NCBI RefSeq assembly: GCF_023016265.1
Contig: NZ_CP095412.1
Span: forward strand, 992,001 to 1,056,000
Direction of reading: 5' to 3'
DNA from: Blastococcus sp. PRF04-17
Lineage (GTDB): Bacteria; Actinomycetota; Actinomycetes; Mycobacteriales; Geodermatophilaceae
DNA length: 64,000 bases
The notes beneath the pieces were generated by a model that made no database searches, had not been told where the DNA came from, and saw nothing but the letters and a program-made list of their open reading frames with translations. The position numbers and the translations under genes were made by a program. Positions 36,862 through 51,734 of the stretch are shown here, in pieces (the stretch's first letter is position 1; every line of letters starts with the position of its first letter).

Positions 36862-37796
36862 CGGTGCGCGTACCCGACGGCCTCGCGCAGGGTCGCGAAT
36901 CCGCGGTGCGCGAGGGCTGCGGCCAGCTCGGTGTGGACGCGCGTGCACGCCGACGGGTCGTTGAAGACCGCCGTCCCGACGGAGACCGCCGACGCGCCGG
37001 CGAGGACGAACTGGAGGGCGTCCAGACCGCTGCGGATGCCGCCCATGCCCAGGATCGGCACCTCGGGCAGGGCCTGGTGGACCTGCCACACGCAGCGCAG
37101 GGCGACCGGGCGGATGGCCGGGCCGGAGAGCCCGCCGGTCACGCCGCCCAGCACCGGCTTCATGGTGTCGGGGTCGATGACCAGGCCGAGCAGCGTGTTG
37201 ATCATCGAGAGCCCGTCGGCGCCGGCGTCGGTGACCGCCCGGGCGACGCGCACGATGTCGGTGACGTCGGGGCTGAGCTTGGCGTACACGGGCTGGGCCG
37301 GGTCGGCGGCGGCCCGGACGGCGCCGACGACGTCGGACGCGGCGACCGGGTCGCAGGCGAACACCTCGCCGCGGCTCTCGACGTTGGGGCAGCTGATGTT
37401 GACCTCGAGGCCGAGCACACCCGGCACGCCGCGCAGCCGGGTGGCGAGCTCGGCGAAGTCCTCGACCCGCGTGCCGGCGATCGAGACGAAGGTGCGCGCA
37501 CCGCGCTCGGCCAGCCACGGCAAGTCGTCGGCGAGCAGGCCGTCGATGCCCGGCCCCTGCAGGCCGATCGAGTTGAGCATGCCGCTGGGCGTCTCGGCCA
37601 TGCGCGGGGTGGGCCGACCCGACCGTGGGCGCAGCTGCACCGACTTGGTGACGACCGCACCCAGGGCGGTGAGGTCGACGAACGGCTCCAGCTCCTGCCC
37701 GAAGGCGGAGCAGCCCGACGCGGTGAGCACCGGTCCGGGGATCTCGACGGCGCCCAGGGACGTCCGCATGTCCACGGCCGTGTCCACGGCGGTCAC
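36858..37796 (-). CDS. pyrD: dihydroorotate dehydrogenase, class 1B catalytic subunit
   Basis: Oxidises dihydroorotate with NAD+ through PyrK. 312 residues; GTG 37796 overlaps the pyrK stop (GTGA), with an ATG at 37769 as alternative. LEVNISCPNVESRG carries the class 1 catalytic Cys; GLSMINTLLGL and ILGMGGIRSG are FMN-binding. Pairing with pyrK supports the cytosolic 1B type. Confidence 0.95.
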   Translation of the reverse strand: MTAVDTAVDMRTSLGAVEIPGPVLTASGCSAFGQELEPFVDLTALGAVVTKSVQLRPRSGRPTPRMAETPSGMLNSIGLQGPGIDGLLADDLPWLAERGARTFVSIAGTRVEDFAELATRLRGVPGVLGLEVNISCPNVESRGEVFACDPVAASDVVGAVRAAADPAQPVYAKLSPDVTDIVRVARAVTDAGADGLSMINTLLGLVIDPDTMKPVLGGVTGGLSGPAIRPVALRCVWQVHQALPEVPILGMGGIRSGLDALQFVLAGASAVSVGTAVFNDPSACTRVHTELAAALAHRGFATLREAVGYAHR

Positions 37797-38718
37797 GGGG
37801 CCACCACGCCCATCGCGTCGGCGCCGACGACGTCCCACGGCAGGGAGCCCACGTCGGCGAAGCGCACCCGGTCCCCGCCGAAGACCGGGCCCTCGGTGCA
37901 CGACCGCGAGAAGCGGGTGCGCCCGTCCTCGCCGACCACCGGCAGCACGCAGGTCATGCAGACCCCGATCCCGCAGGCCATCGACTCCTCGACGGCGACG
38001 TAGGACGGCACGCCGGCGGCGGTCGCCTGCTCGGCCACGGCGCGGAGCATGCCCATCGGTCCGCAGGCGTAGACCACGCCGACCCGCTCCAGGACCTCGG
38101 CCGACGCGTCGGTGACCCAACCGTGCCGGCCGGCGCTGCCGTCGTCGGTCGTGACGACGACCTCGCCGTACCCGGCCAGCTCGACCACCGACGAGAGCCG
38201 GTCGGCCGTGGCCGCGCCGCAGATCGCGGTCACCGGCGAACCGGCGGCGTGCAGCCGCGCCGCCTGACCCACGAGCGCGGCGGCACCGTAGCCGCCGCCG
38301 ACCAGCAGCGTCGGCGTCCCGGGCTCCGGCATCGGATACGGCCGGCCCAGGGGCCCGACGACGTCCACGGTGTCGCCCGGCCGCAGCGCCGCCAGCCAGG
38401 TCGACCCCGGCCCGTGCGGAGCCACGACCACCGTGACGACGCCGTCGGCCGCAGCCGCGATGGCGATCGAGCGGCGCAGCAGGTGCGCCGACGTCGCCCC
38501 GCCGACGGCGAAGGCCACGAACTGCCCCGGCTGCGTGCGCTCGGCGATCTCGGGGGCGGCCAGGGTCAGCTCCACGTAGGCGCCCATCGGCCGTGCGCCG
38601 GACACCGCGACGACCCGTTGCACCGGCGGCCGCGCCGCCCTCGGCGCCGGCTCGGTCAAGGAGCCACTTCCGCGGTTCTGGCTCCCCGCAGGAGGACCGG
38701 AACCGCGGTTCTGGTCGT

Positions 38719-38722
<4 letters not shown>
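37793..38722 (-). CDS. pyrK: dihydroorotate dehydrogenase electron-transfer subunit
   Basis: FAD and [2Fe-2S] subunit that passes electrons from PyrD to NAD+. Domains: FAD-binding barrel with [14 protein letters not shown]-binding [12 protein letters not shown], and a C-terminal cluster loop [12 protein letters not shown]...SRSC with four cysteines. Two starts are possible: GTG 38722, overlapping the carB stop as GTGA, which adds about 21 residues encoded by a palindromic repeat ([19 protein letters not shown]); or TTG 38659 directly before [11 protein letters not shown], the more family-like N-terminus. Neither has a strong Shine-Dalgarno. Confidence 0.93.
38660..38716. repeat. paired palindromes with CCGCGG core, locus 2 (pyrK 5' end)
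   Basis: Unit A (38660-38685): arms GGAGCCA/TGGCTCC around TTCCGCGGTT. Unit B (38695-38716): arms GACC/GGTC around GGAACCGCGGTTCT. The units are 9 nt apart, as in locus 1 (9986-10047). Both are free of stops in the pyrK frame. Confidence 0.7.
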
Positions 38723-42021
<3,299 letters not shown>

Positions 42022-42086
42022 GGCTGGCCCCGTCCTCCAGCCGCGTCGGCTGGATCTTGTTCTCAGCGGGTCGTCCACCGTCGAGC

Positions 42087-43196
42087 TCAGCCACGCTCGT
42101 CCTCCATCAGGTCGACGAACCGCTGGAAGAGCGGCGAGGCGTCGTGCGGCCCGGCCGCTGACTCGGGGTGGAACTGGACGCTGAAGGCCGGCGCCTCGAG
42201 CAGGCGCAGGCCCTCGACGACGTCGTCGTTGAGCCCCACGTGGCTGACCTCGACCGGCCCGTACGGGGTGTCGGTGGGCCGGTCCAGCGGGGCGTCGACG
42301 GCGAACCCGTGGTTGTGGCTGGTGACCCGGACGGTGCCGCTCACCCGGTCGAGCACCGGCTGGTTCAGGCCGCGGTGGCCGAAGCGCAGCTTGTACGTGC
42401 CCAGGCCCAGCGCCCGGCCGAGGATCTGGTTGCCGAAGCAGATGCCGAACAGCGGCCGGCGGGCGTCCAGCACCCCCCGCACCGCCGCCACCGCGTAGTC
42501 GGCGGCGGCCGGGTCACCCGGGCCGTTGGAGAGGAAGACGCCGTCGGGCCCCCGCTCGAGCAGCTCGGCCGCGGTCGCGGTGCTCGGCAGCACGTGGGTC
42601 TCGACGCCGAGGTCGGCCAGGTGGCGCGGGGTGGCGGTCTTGATACCGAGGTCGAGGGCGGCGATCGTGAACCGCTTCTCCCCCACCGCTGGGACGACGT
42701 AGGGCTCACCGGTGCTCACCTGGGGCGCGAGGTCCGCGCCCACCATGCTGTCGGCGTCCCGCACCCGGGCCAGCAGCCGGTCGGCGTCGTCGTGCTCGCT
42801 GGTGATGCCGACCCGCATGGCGCCGCGGTCGCGCAGGTGCCGGGTCAGCGCCCGCGTGTCGATGCCGCTGATGCCGACCACGCCCTGCGCGGCCAGTTCG
42901 TCGTCCAGGCTGCCCGTGGCCCGCCAGTTGGCCGGGCGGCGGGCCGGGTCGCGGACGACGAAACCGGCCACCCACATCCGGCGGCTCTCGTCGTCCTCGC
43001 CGTTGACCCCGGTGTTGCCGATGTGCGGGGCCGTCATGACCACGACCTGACGGTGGTAACTGGGGTCGGTCAGCGTCTCCTGGTAGCCGGTCATGCCGGT
43101 GGCGAACACCGCCTCGCCGACCGTCGTCCCGCGGGCGCCGTAGGCCTCGCCCCGGAACGTCCTGCCGTCCTCGAGCACGAGGATCGCGTCGCTCAC
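42087..43196 (-). CDS. carA: carbamoyl-phosphate synthase small subunit
   Basis: Glutaminase subunit. 369 residues from GTG 43196, overlapping the pyrC stop (GTGA). The class I amidotransferase triad is complete: [11 protein letters not shown] (Cys), and His/Glu in [13 protein letters not shown]-terminal [16 protein letters not shown] as usual. Delivers ammonia to CarB. Confidence 0.97.
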   Translation of the reverse strand: MSDAILVLEDGRTFRGEAYGARGTTVGEAVFATGMTGYQETLTDPSYHRQVVVMTAPHIGNTGVNGEDDESRRMWVAGFVVRDPARRPANWRATGSLDDELAAQGVVGISGIDTRALTRHLRDRGAMRVGITSEHDDADRLLARVRDADSMVGADLAPQVSTGEPYVVPAVGEKRFTIAALDLGIKTATPRHLADLGVETHVLPSTATAAELLERGPDGVFLSNGPGDPAAADYAVAAVRGVLDARRPLFGICFGNQILGRALGLGTYKLRFGHRGLNQPVLDRVSGTVRVTSHNHGFAVDAPLDRPTDTPYGPVEVSHVGLNDDVVEGLRLLEAPAFSVQFHPESAAGPHDASPLFQRFVDLMEDERG

Positions 43197-44475
43197 CGTG
43201 TCGCCTTTCCGTCGAGCACCGTCGCCGTCCCCCGGAGGAACGTCGCGACGATCCGGCCCGGGAGCTCCCGACCGGCGTAGGGGCTGTTGCGGCTGCGGCT
43301 GGCCAGCGCGGCCGGATCGACAGGAGCCCGGCTCGCGGGGTCCAGCAGCAGCAGGTTGGCCGGCTCGCCGGCGGCCAGCGGGCGGCCGTGGTGGGCCAGC
43401 CGGCCGATCGCGGCCGGGCGGACCGACATGCGGTCGGCGACGCCCCGCCAGTCGAGCAGGCCGGTCTCGACCATTGCCTCGAGGACGACGGACAGCGCCT
43501 GCTCCAGCCCGAGCATGCCGGGCCGGGCCTGCGCCCACTCGCTCTCCTTGTCCTCCACCGCGTGCGGGGCGTGGTCGGTGGCGACGGCGTCGATCGTGCC
43601 GTCGGCCAATCCGAGCCTGAGGGCTGCGACATCGTCGTCCGTGCGCAGGGGCGGGTTCACCTTGAACACCGGGTCGTAGCTCTCGGCGCAGGCGTCGGTC
43701 AGCAGCAGGTGGTGCGGCGTCACCTCGGCCGTCACCTGGACACCGCGGCCCTTCGCCCAGCGCAGGAGCTCCACCGAGCCGGCGGTCGACACGTGGCAGA
43801 CGTGCAGCCGGGCGCCGACGTGGCCCGCGAGCAGCACGTCGCGGGCGATGATCGCCTCCTCCGCGGCGGCCGGCCAGCCGGTCAGGCCGAGGCGGGCCGA
43901 GCGGTCGCCCTCGTGCATCTGGGCACCGGCGGTGAGCCGCGGCTCCTCGGCGTGCTGGGCGACGACGCCGTCGAAGGCCTTGACGTACTCCAGCGCGCGG
44001 CGCATGAGCGCCGGGTCGGCGACGCAGTGCCCGTCGTCGGAGAAGACGCGCACCCGGGCGGCCGAGTCGGCCATCGCCCCGAGCTCGGCCAGCCGCTCGC
44101 CCCTCAGCCCGACGGTCACCGCGCCCACCGGGACGACGTCGACCAGGCCGGCCTGCTCGCCGAGCCGCCACACCTGCTCGACGACGCCCGCCGTGTCGGC
44201 GACCGGGTCGGTGTTGGCCATGGCGTGCACCGCGGTGAACCCGCCGAGGGCGGCCGCGCGGCTGCCGGTCTCGACGGTCTCGGCGTCCTCCCGACCCGGC
44301 TCGCGCAGGTGCGTGTGCAGGTCGACCAGGCCGGGCAGGGCGATCAGCCCGGCGGCGTCGACGACCTCGGCGCCGGTGGACGACAGCGCGTCGCCGATCG
44401 CGACGATCCGTCCGTCCTCCACCAGGATGTCGGCGGGGTCGCCGCCGTACGGGCTGGCGCCCCTGATCAGGTAGC

Positions 44476-44479
<4 letters not shown>
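43193..44479 (-). CDS. pyrC: dihydroorotase
   Basis: Closes carbamoyl aspartate to dihydroorotate. 428 residues, class I amidohydrolase type, with zinc motif [25 protein letters not shown], and [13 protein letters not shown] (catalytic Asp). The lysine that is carboxylated in many members lies in the first half of the barrel. ATG overlaps the pyrB stop (ATGA). Confidence 0.97.
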
Positions 44480-46041
<1,562 letters not shown>

Positions 46042-46174
46042 GGGTTGGACCGGCGACGACGGTACTGCACGAGTCCCGTCGACCGTGTGGCGCCTGTGAC
46101 GGCTCTGGTCAGGGCCGCAACGCGTGACCGTGAGCAACCGGCGGATCACTGACTCGCAGGGAGGTTCCCTGCTG

Positions 46175-46201
46175 TTGCGCACCCAGAGTTACCAGTACGC
46201 T
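46175..46201 (+). promoter_or_regulatory. bldD promoter with candidate BldD box
   Basis: TTGCGC (46175-46180) and TACGCT (46196-46201) could be -35 and -10, with a 15-nt spacer. The spacer contains CGCACCCAGAGTTAC (46178-46192), which matches the Streptomyces BldD consensus nTnACnCwGnGTnAn at all fixed positions but one. Autoregulation is known for BldD. Confidence 0.45.
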
Positions 46202-46250
46202 GAGTGACGAACAGGACCTTTCCGAGACGACGGACAGTGAGCAGACAGCG

Positions 46251-46805
46251 ATGAGCACCGACTACTCACGGGCCCTCGGCGCCCGGCTCCGCGCCATCCG
46301 CAACCAGCAGGGCCTCTCCCTGCAGGGGGTGGAAGACAAGTCGCACGGCCGCTGGAAGGCAGTCGTCGTCGGTTCCTACGAGCGCGGTGACCGCGCCGTC
46401 ACGGTGCAGCGGCTCTCCGAGCTGGCCGTGTTCTACGGCGTGCCGGTCTCCGAGCTGCTGCCCGACCCGAGGCCCAGCTCGGCCGTCACCACCAGCACCA
46501 AGATCGTGCTGAACCTCGAGTCGCTGGGGTCGCTGCCGGCCGACGAGGCCGGTCCGCTCGCCCGCTACGCCTCGACCATCCAGGCGCAGCGGCACGACTA
46601 CAACGGCAAGGTCCTCTCGATCCGCACCGAGGACCTCAAGTCGCTGGCCATCATCTACGACATGAGCCCCGACGAGCTCACCACGCGGCTCATCGAGTGG
46701 GGTGTGCTGTCCCCCGGCATGGAGAGCGTGGTCGGCTTCGGCGGCCCCGAGGACGACGACGAGGAGCTCGACGCCGGCTGGGACCGGCGCCGCTCCCCTC
46801 GCTGA
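46251..46805 (+). CDS. bldD: BldD-like c-di-GMP-responsive transcriptional regulator
   Basis: Developmental master regulator in Streptomyces that dimerises on tetrameric c-di-GMP. 184 residues: N-terminal XRE HTH (RAIRNQQGLSLQGVEDKS, about 10-70), linker, C-terminal c-di-GMP domain. The binding signature is kept at the Streptomyces numbering: R114-H-D116 and R125-T-E-D128 (QRHDYNGK and SIRTEDLK). A longer acidic tail follows. Divergent from pyrR, as in other actinomycetes. In a non-filamentous relative its targets are unknown. Confidence 0.93.
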   Translation: MSTDYSRALGARLRAIRNQQGLSLQGVEDKSHGRWKAVVVGSYERGDRAVTVQRLSELAVFYGVPVSELLPDPRPSSAVTTSTKIVLNLESLGSLPADEAGPLARYASTIQAQRHDYNGKVLSIRTEDLKSLAIIYDMSPDELTTRLIEWGVLSPGMESVVGFGGPEDDDEELDAGWDRRRSPR

Positions 46806-46818
46806 GCTCCCGCTCCCG

Positions 46819-46848
46819 GAGGCCCCTGCCGCTGTCGGCAGGGGCCTC
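46819..46848 (+). terminator. intrinsic terminator-like hairpin after bldD
   Basis: Perfect 13-bp arms GAGGCCCCTGCCG / CGGCAGGGGCCTC with a CTGT loop, 14 nt past the bldD stop, followed by a pyrimidine-rich TTCCGCATTCC. Confidence 0.8.
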
Positions 46849-46994
46849 TTCCGCATTCCGCGCGGACGTCGGCCGCCTCGAGGGGTCGCATAACGGAAAG
46901 CAACCGTCTCGACACGCGCACGCAAGGGGTGGGTGGGTGCCGCGGCGTGTGCCAGGGTGCTCGCAACCAGTCGCCGGACGCGAGGAGTGCCCCC

Positions 46995-47942
46995 ATGCCG
47001 GCCGTGGAGATGCATGGCGTCTCGAAGACCTACCGGCGTCGCGGCGGCTCGCCGCACAAGGCGCTGGACGACCTGGACCTGCTGGTCGAGTCCGGTGGCG
47101 TGCACGGCTTCCTGGGGCCGAACGGCTCGGGCAAGACGACGACGATCCGGGTGCTGCTGGGCCTCATCTCCTCCGACGGCGGCGACGAGACGATCCGCCT
47201 GCTCGACCGGCCGGTGCCCTCCGGCCTGCCGGAGGTGATCGGTGGCGTCGGCGCCCTGGTCGAGACCCCGCTGTTCTTCCCCGGCTTCTCCGGACGGCTC
47301 AACCTGCAGCTGCTGGCCGAGTCCGTCGGGGTCCCGCGCACTCGCGTCGACGAATGCCTGGAGATCGTCGAACTGGCCAACCGCGCCGACGACAGGTTCA
47401 AGGGCTACTCGCTCGGCATGAAGCAGCGTCTCGGCATCGCCGCGGCGCTGCTGAAGTCGCCACGGCTGCTCATCCTCGACGAGCCCAGCAACGGTCTGGA
47501 TCCGGCGGGCATCCGCGACGTGCGCGAGCTCATCCGGCGCCTGGGGCGGGACGGGCGCACCACGGTGCTGCTCTCCTCGCACCTGCTGGCCGAGATCCAG
47601 CAGGTCGCCGACCACGTCACCATCCTGGCGAAGGGCCGCTGCGTCGCCTCGGGCCCCGTGGACGAGGTGCTGGCCAGCCGGGGGTCCGGCGACGTGCTGG
47701 TGCACATCGCCGATCCCGCCGCCGCGGCCGGTGTCCTGCACCAGGCAGGCTTCGTCGTCTCGCCGATGGACGGCGGGATCCTCGTCCAGGCGGTCTCCTC
47801 CCCCAGCGAGATCACCCGCGTCCTCGCCGACGCCGGCCACTACCTCGAGGAGCTGAGGCGGTTGACGCCCGACCTGGAGAGCGCCTTCCTGGCCATCACC
47901 GCAGACCAGCCGCAGGAGCCGGACGCCGGGGGCCGGGCATGA
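46995..47942 (+). CDS. ABC transporter ATP-binding protein
   Basis: 315 residues from ATG 46995, with GGAG 8 nt upstream. Walker A GPNGSGKTTT, signature YSLGMKQRLGIA, Walker B LLILDEPSNGLDP and switch SSHLLAEI. The C-terminal 80 residues form an accessory domain typical of DrrA/CcmA-like exporters. Cotranscribed and overlapping (ATGA) with the permease. Substrate unknown; exporters of this type carry drugs or lipids or act as bacitracin-type resistance pumps. Confidence 0.92.
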   Translation: MPAVEMHGVSKTYRRRGGSPHKALDDLDLLVESGGVHGFLGPNGSGKTTTIRVLLGLISSDGGDETIRLLDRPVPSGLPEVIGGVGALVETPLFFPGFSGRLNLQLLAESVGVPRTRVDECLEIVELANRADDRFKGYSLGMKQRLGIAAALLKSPRLLILDEPSNGLDPAGIRDVRELIRRLGRDGRTTVLLSSHLLAEIQQVADHVTILAKGRCVASGPVDEVLASRGSGDVLVHIADPAAAAGVLHQAGFVVSPMDGGILVQAVSSPSEITRVLADAGHYLEELRRLTPDLESAFLAITADQPQEPDAGGRA

Positions 47943-48985
47943 GCGCCGCGCTCCAGCAGCCGCCGGCGCCGCCGACCGAGCCGGCGCCCTACCGCGCCGG
48001 CATCGGCGGCCTCCTGCGCGCGGAGTTGCACCGCTTCCGCTCCCGCCGCTTCATCCAGGTCGTCCTGGTGATCGCCCTGCTGGGCTGGCTCGCCGCCACC
48101 GCGATCGCCCTGACCCAGTACGGCACGCCCGGCGCCGAGGAGATCGCCCAGGCCGAGCAGCGCATCGAGGAGGACATCGCCCTCAGCGAGGAGTTCCGGC
48201 AGGAGTGCCTCGCGGACCCGAACCGGCCCGACGACATCTCTCCGGAGGAGTTCTGCGGGCCAGCCATGACCCGCGCGGACGTGGACCTCGCGTGGTACCT
48301 CGAGCGGCCGCCGTTCGTCTTCTCCGACGCGGCGCACACCGGCGCCCTGGGTTTCGCCGCGCTGTCCGCCGTGGTCGCCGCGCTGATCGGCGCCACCTGG
48401 ATCGGTGCCGAGTGGTCGACCCGCAACATCGTCGCCCAGCTCTTCTGGGTACCGCGGCGACTCCGCGTCATGACCGCGAAGATCGCCGTCCTGATGGGTG
48501 CCTGCGTCCTGCTCGGCGTGGTCGCGCAAGCTCTCTGGTTGGGGATGTCGGGCATCCTGCGCGCCGTCGCGGGCACCGATGAGGCGCTCCCCCAGGGCTT
48601 CTGGGGTGAGTTGCTCCAGACGCAGGCGCGCGGCGTGCTGCTCACGGTCATTGCCGGCCTGATGGCCTTCGGGCTCACCAACCTGGTGCGCAACACCGGG
48701 GCGGCGCTGGGCATCGCGTTCGTCTACCTGGTGATCGTGGAGAACGCGGTCCGTGCCATGCGGCCGCGCTGGCAGCCCTACCTGCTCTCCGACAACGCCC
48801 TGGGCCTGGTGAACCGGGACGGGTGGACGCTGTTCTTCTACGACGGGCAGCCCGACGCCACCGGGTTCGTCGAGCCGGTCGAGTACTTCCTCGGCCCGTT
48901 GCAGTCGGGGACCTTCCTGAGCGTGCTGGCCGCGATCATCGTGGGGATCGGCGCCGTCCTGTTCGCCCGCCGCGACCTCCACTAG
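47939..48985 (+). CDS. ABC-2-like permease
   Basis: 348 residues. One N-terminal helix (VVLVIALLGWLAATAIAL), an extracellular loop of about 100 residues with two cysteines (RQECLADP and EEFCGPAM) that may form a disulfide, then five or so helices. It contains the IGAEWSTRN motif seen in permeases paired with this ATPase type. The pair lies between bldD and nusB, genes that are neighbours in Streptomyces, so it is probably an insertion in this lineage. Confidence 0.85.
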   Translation: MSAALQQPPAPPTEPAPYRAGIGGLLRAELHRFRSRRFIQVVLVIALLGWLAATAIALTQYGTPGAEEIAQAEQRIEEDIALSEEFRQECLADPNRPDDISPEEFCGPAMTRADVDLAWYLERPPFVFSDAAHTGALGFAALSAVVAALIGATWIGAEWSTRNIVAQLFWVPRRLRVMTAKIAVLMGACVLLGVVAQALWLGMSGILRAVAGTDEALPQGFWGELLQTQARGVLLTVIAGLMAFGLTNLVRNTGAALGIAFVYLVIVENAVRAMRPRWQPYLLSDNALGLVNRDGWTLFFYDGQPDATGFVEPVEYFLGPLQSGTFLSVLAAIIVGIGAVLFARRDLH

Positions 48986-49065
48986 GACCCTGAACTCGAC
49001 CGCAAGAGAGTGCGCAGACGACGCATTGCATGCCGGAAAAGGGGCCGTCTGCGAACACGGTCGCG

Positions 49066-49628
49066 TCAGTACGGAGGCCACCGGAGGACCCTCGGGGCGG
49101 CGGGGTTCTCGTTGTCCACGACGACGTCCGCCGTTCCCTCGGGGTCGGCCACGGCACGGTAGAGCGCCTGTCCGGGGAGGTAGCGCGACCGATAACGGCG
49201 GGCCACTTCGGCCGGCGTCCCGAAGCGGGGCGCGTCGCGAATGAGGGCCCGTCGGAGCGACTCCTGCTCGGAGACGCGCAGGTAGACCGACACCGTCCAC
49301 AGGTCGCAGAGTTCCGGCCGGTGCAGGAAGACGCCGTCCGCGACGACTATCGCCTCCCCGCGGTGCACGCCGCGACAAAGGAGTCGAGGTCGAACAGGTC
49401 GCCGTAGTAGCCCTCGGGTGACAGCTCGCCCCGCCAGTAGCGCCGGGGTGCCGGGTGCACGTGGTCGTCCGCCGACACCCGCAGGACCGGGCCAGGCAAC
49501 GCCTCGGACAGCTCGTCGGCGAGGGTCGTCTTACCGGCGGCGTCCGGGCCGTCGATGCCGACCAGGACTCTGTCGCGACCGAGCGCGAGGTCGGCGACCG
49601 CGTCGGCCAGCCGAGCGACGACGTCCAC
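49066..49628 (-). pseudogene. uridine kinase-like P-loop protein, internal deletion
   Basis: GTG 49628 lies 2 nt after the nusB stop. N-terminal P-loop VLVGIDGPDAAGKTTLADEL and VLRVSADDHVHPAPRRYWRG are in one frame, ending FDLDSFVAAC; near 49361-49372 the frame changes and resumes as HRGEAIVVADGVFLHRPEL, YLRVSEQESLRRAL and YLPGQALY. Relatives have about 25 more residues between these parts, so a deletion that also shifts the frame is likely rather than a simple base error. It probably no longer phosphorylates nucleosides. Confidence 0.7.
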
Positions 49629-49630
49629 GC

Positions 49631-50053
49631 TCAGGCCTTGGGCAGGCCGCCCGTCGGCACCTCGGCGTCCAGGATGGCGCCGAGGACGCCGTTGACGAAC
49701 GCGGGCGAGTCGTCGGTGGACAGCGTCTTCGCCAGCTCCACCGCCTCGTCGATGACCACGGCGTCGGGCACGTCGTCGGCCCACAGCAGCTCGAACACCG
49801 CCATGCGCAGGATCGCGCGGTCGACGTCGGGCAGCCGGTCGAGCGACCAGTTCGCCGCGTGCGCGTCGATCAGCTCGTCGATGCGGGCGGCGTGCTCGGC
49901 GACGCCCTCGACCAGCCGGACGGTGTGCTCGGGCACGGGCGGGTTGCCCGTCTCGATCCGGTCGCGGAGCACCGCGAGCCGGTCGTTCCCCCGGACATCG
50001 GCCTCGTAGAGGACGTCGACGGCGCGCTTGCGCGCCTTGGTCCGGGCAGCCAT
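49631..50053 (-). CDS. nusB: transcription antitermination factor NusB
   Basis: RNA-binding antitermination factor for rRNA operons. 140 residues from ATG 50053 (AARTKARKRAVDVLYEAD); a GTG at 50065 is possible. All-helical NusB fold with LPDVDRAILRMAVFELLW and VVIDEAVELAKTLS. 25 bp after efp. Confidence 0.95.
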   Translation of the reverse strand: MAARTKARKRAVDVLYEADVRGNDRLAVLRDRIETGNPPVPEHTVRLVEGVAEHAARIDELIDAHAANWSLDRLPDVDRAILRMAVFELLWADDVPDAVVIDEAVELAKTLSTDDSPAFVNGVLGAILDAEVPTGGLPKA

Positions 50054-50078
50054 GCCTTCCCCCACCCGCCCCGAGCGC

Positions 50079-50639
50079 TCAGTTGGCGCGGCCGAGGTAC
50101 CGGCCGTCGCGGGTGTCGACCTTGAGCTTCTCGCCGGTGCTGATGAACAGCGGCACCTGGATCTGCGCGCCGGTCTCGAGCGTGGCCGGCTTCGTGCCGC
50201 CGGTGGAGCGGTCGCCCTGCAGGCCCGGGTCGGTGTGCTCGACGACGAGCTCCATGGTCACCGGCAGCTCGACGTAGAGCGGGGTCCCGTCGTGGACGGC
50301 GACGGTGACCTGGGTGTTCTCCAGCAGGTAGTTCGCGCCGTCGCCGACGGTCTCGCCGGGCACGTGGATCTGGTCGTAGGTGTCGCCGTCCATGAAGACG
50401 TAGTCGGCGCCGTCCTTGTACAGGTAGGTCATACCGCGCTTGTCGACGTTCGCGGTCTCGACCTTGGTGCCGGCGTTGAAGGTCTTGTCCACGACCTTGC
50501 CCGAGAGCACGTTCTTCAGCGTGGTCCGGACGAACGCACCGCCCTTGCCCGGCTTGACGTGCTGGAACTCGGTGACGGTCCAGAGCTGGCCGTCGAGGTT
50601 GAGGACCATGCCGTTCTTGAGGTCGTTGGTGGTAGCCAT
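50079..50639 (-). CDS. efp: translation elongation factor P
   Basis: Relieves ribosome stalling at polyproline. 186 residues, three beta-barrel domains. The conserved domain I loop KPGKGGAFV carries the lysine that is modified in some bacteria. The C-terminal signature is present ([23 protein letters not shown]). 0 bp from the peptidase gene stop. Confidence 0.98.
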   Translation of the reverse strand: MATTNDLKNGMVLNLDGQLWTVTEFQHVKPGKGGAFVRTTLKNVLSGKVVDKTFNAGTKVETANVDKRGMTYLYKDGADYVFMDGDTYDQIHVPGETVGDGANYLLENTQVTVAVHDGTPLYVELPVTMELVVEHTDPGLQGDRSTGGTKPATLETGAQIQVPLFISTGEKLKVDTRDGRYLGRAN

Positions 50640-51734
50640 CTAGAGGACCAGCAGTTCCTTGCTCGTGAGGGTCAACAACTCGGGCTCGTCGTCGGTGACG
50701 ACCACGGTGTCCTCGATCCGGACACCGCCGTGGCCGGGCAGGTAGACGCCCGGCTCCACGGTGACGGCCATGCCGGCGGCCAGCCTACCCGCGCCCAGCG
50801 GCCCGATGCCCGGCGCCTCGTGGATCTCCAGGCCCACCCCGTGACCCAGGCCGTGGGTGAAGTGCTCACCGTGGCCGGCGTCGGCGATGACGTCGCGGGC
50901 GACCGAGTCGACCGCGACGACGTCCGCGCCGACGGCCAGCGCTGCCCGCCCGGCGGCCTGCGAGGCGGCGACCAGCTCGTAGATCTCGCGCTGCCAGTCG
51001 GCGGCGTGCCCGAGGACGACGGTGCGCGTCATGTCGGAGTGGTAGCCGTCGACGGTCGCGCCGAAGTCCAGCTTCAGGAAGTCGCCCGCGCGCAGCTCCG
51101 TCGAGTCGGGCCGGTGGTGCGGGATGGCCGAGTTCGCGCCGGTCGCGACGATCGTCTCGAAGGACGGCGCCTCGGCCCCGAGCGCCAGCATGCGGGCGTC
51201 GAGCTCGCGGCCCACCTGCAGCTCCGTGCGCCCGGGACGCAGCGCCCCCTCGGCGGCGAGCTCGGCCAGCGCCTGGTCGGCGACCGCGCACGCGCGGCGC
51301 AGCGACTCGACCTCGTCGTCGTCCTTGATCGCGCGCAGCGCCTCCACGGCCCGGCGGATCGAGACCAGCTCCGGCGACGTGCCGGCCTCGCCCAGCACCT
51401 TCTCCAGCTGCGCGAACCCGTCGACCGTGACGTCGTGCGACTCGTAGCCCAGCCGGCCCACGCCGCGCTGCACCGCCGCGCGGGCCAGCGCCGGGACGGT
51501 GGCCCGGTCGATGAGCAGCTCGACGTCGGACACCTGGGTGCCGGCCTGGGTCGTGTAACGACCGTCGGTCCCGAGGAGGTCGGGACCGTCCACACGCACC
51601 AGGAGCGCGCCGTTGGAGCCGGTGAAGCCGGTCAGGTAACGCACGTTGAGCAGGTTGGTCACCAGGACGGCGTCCAGCCCCTCGGCCGCCGCTCTCGACC
51701 GCAGGGCGGCGCGCCGCTCGGCGGGGCGGCTCAC
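50640..51734 (-). CDS. M24 family Xaa-Pro aminopeptidase
   Basis: 364 residues with a GTG in a GTGA overlap with aroQ. Creatinase-like N-terminal domain (VLVTNLLNVRYLTGFTGSNG) and a pita-bread catalytic domain with all five metal ligands: LDFGATVDGYHSDMTRT (Asp, Asp), GHGVGLEIHE (His), VEPGVYL (Glu) and GVRIEDTV (Glu). Usually called pepQ in this position. Its pairing with efp, which handles proline-rich synthesis, is conserved in actinomycetes. Confidence 0.95.
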   Translation of the reverse strand: MSRPAERRAALRSRAAAEGLDAVLVTNLLNVRYLTGFTGSNGALLVRVDGPDLLGTDGRYTTQAGTQVSDVELLIDRATVPALARAAVQRGVGRLGYESHDVTVDGFAQLEKVLGEAGTSPELVSIRRAVEALRAIKDDDEVESLRRACAVADQALAELAAEGALRPGRTELQVGRELDARMLALGAEAPSFETIVATGANSAIPHHRPDSTELRAGDFLKLDFGATVDGYHSDMTRTVVLGHAADWQREIYELVAASQAAGRAALAVGADVVAVDSVARDVIADAGHGEHFTHGLGHGVGLEIHEAPGIGPLGAGRLAAGMAVTVEPGVYLPGHGGVRIEDTVVVTDDEPELLTLTSKELLVL

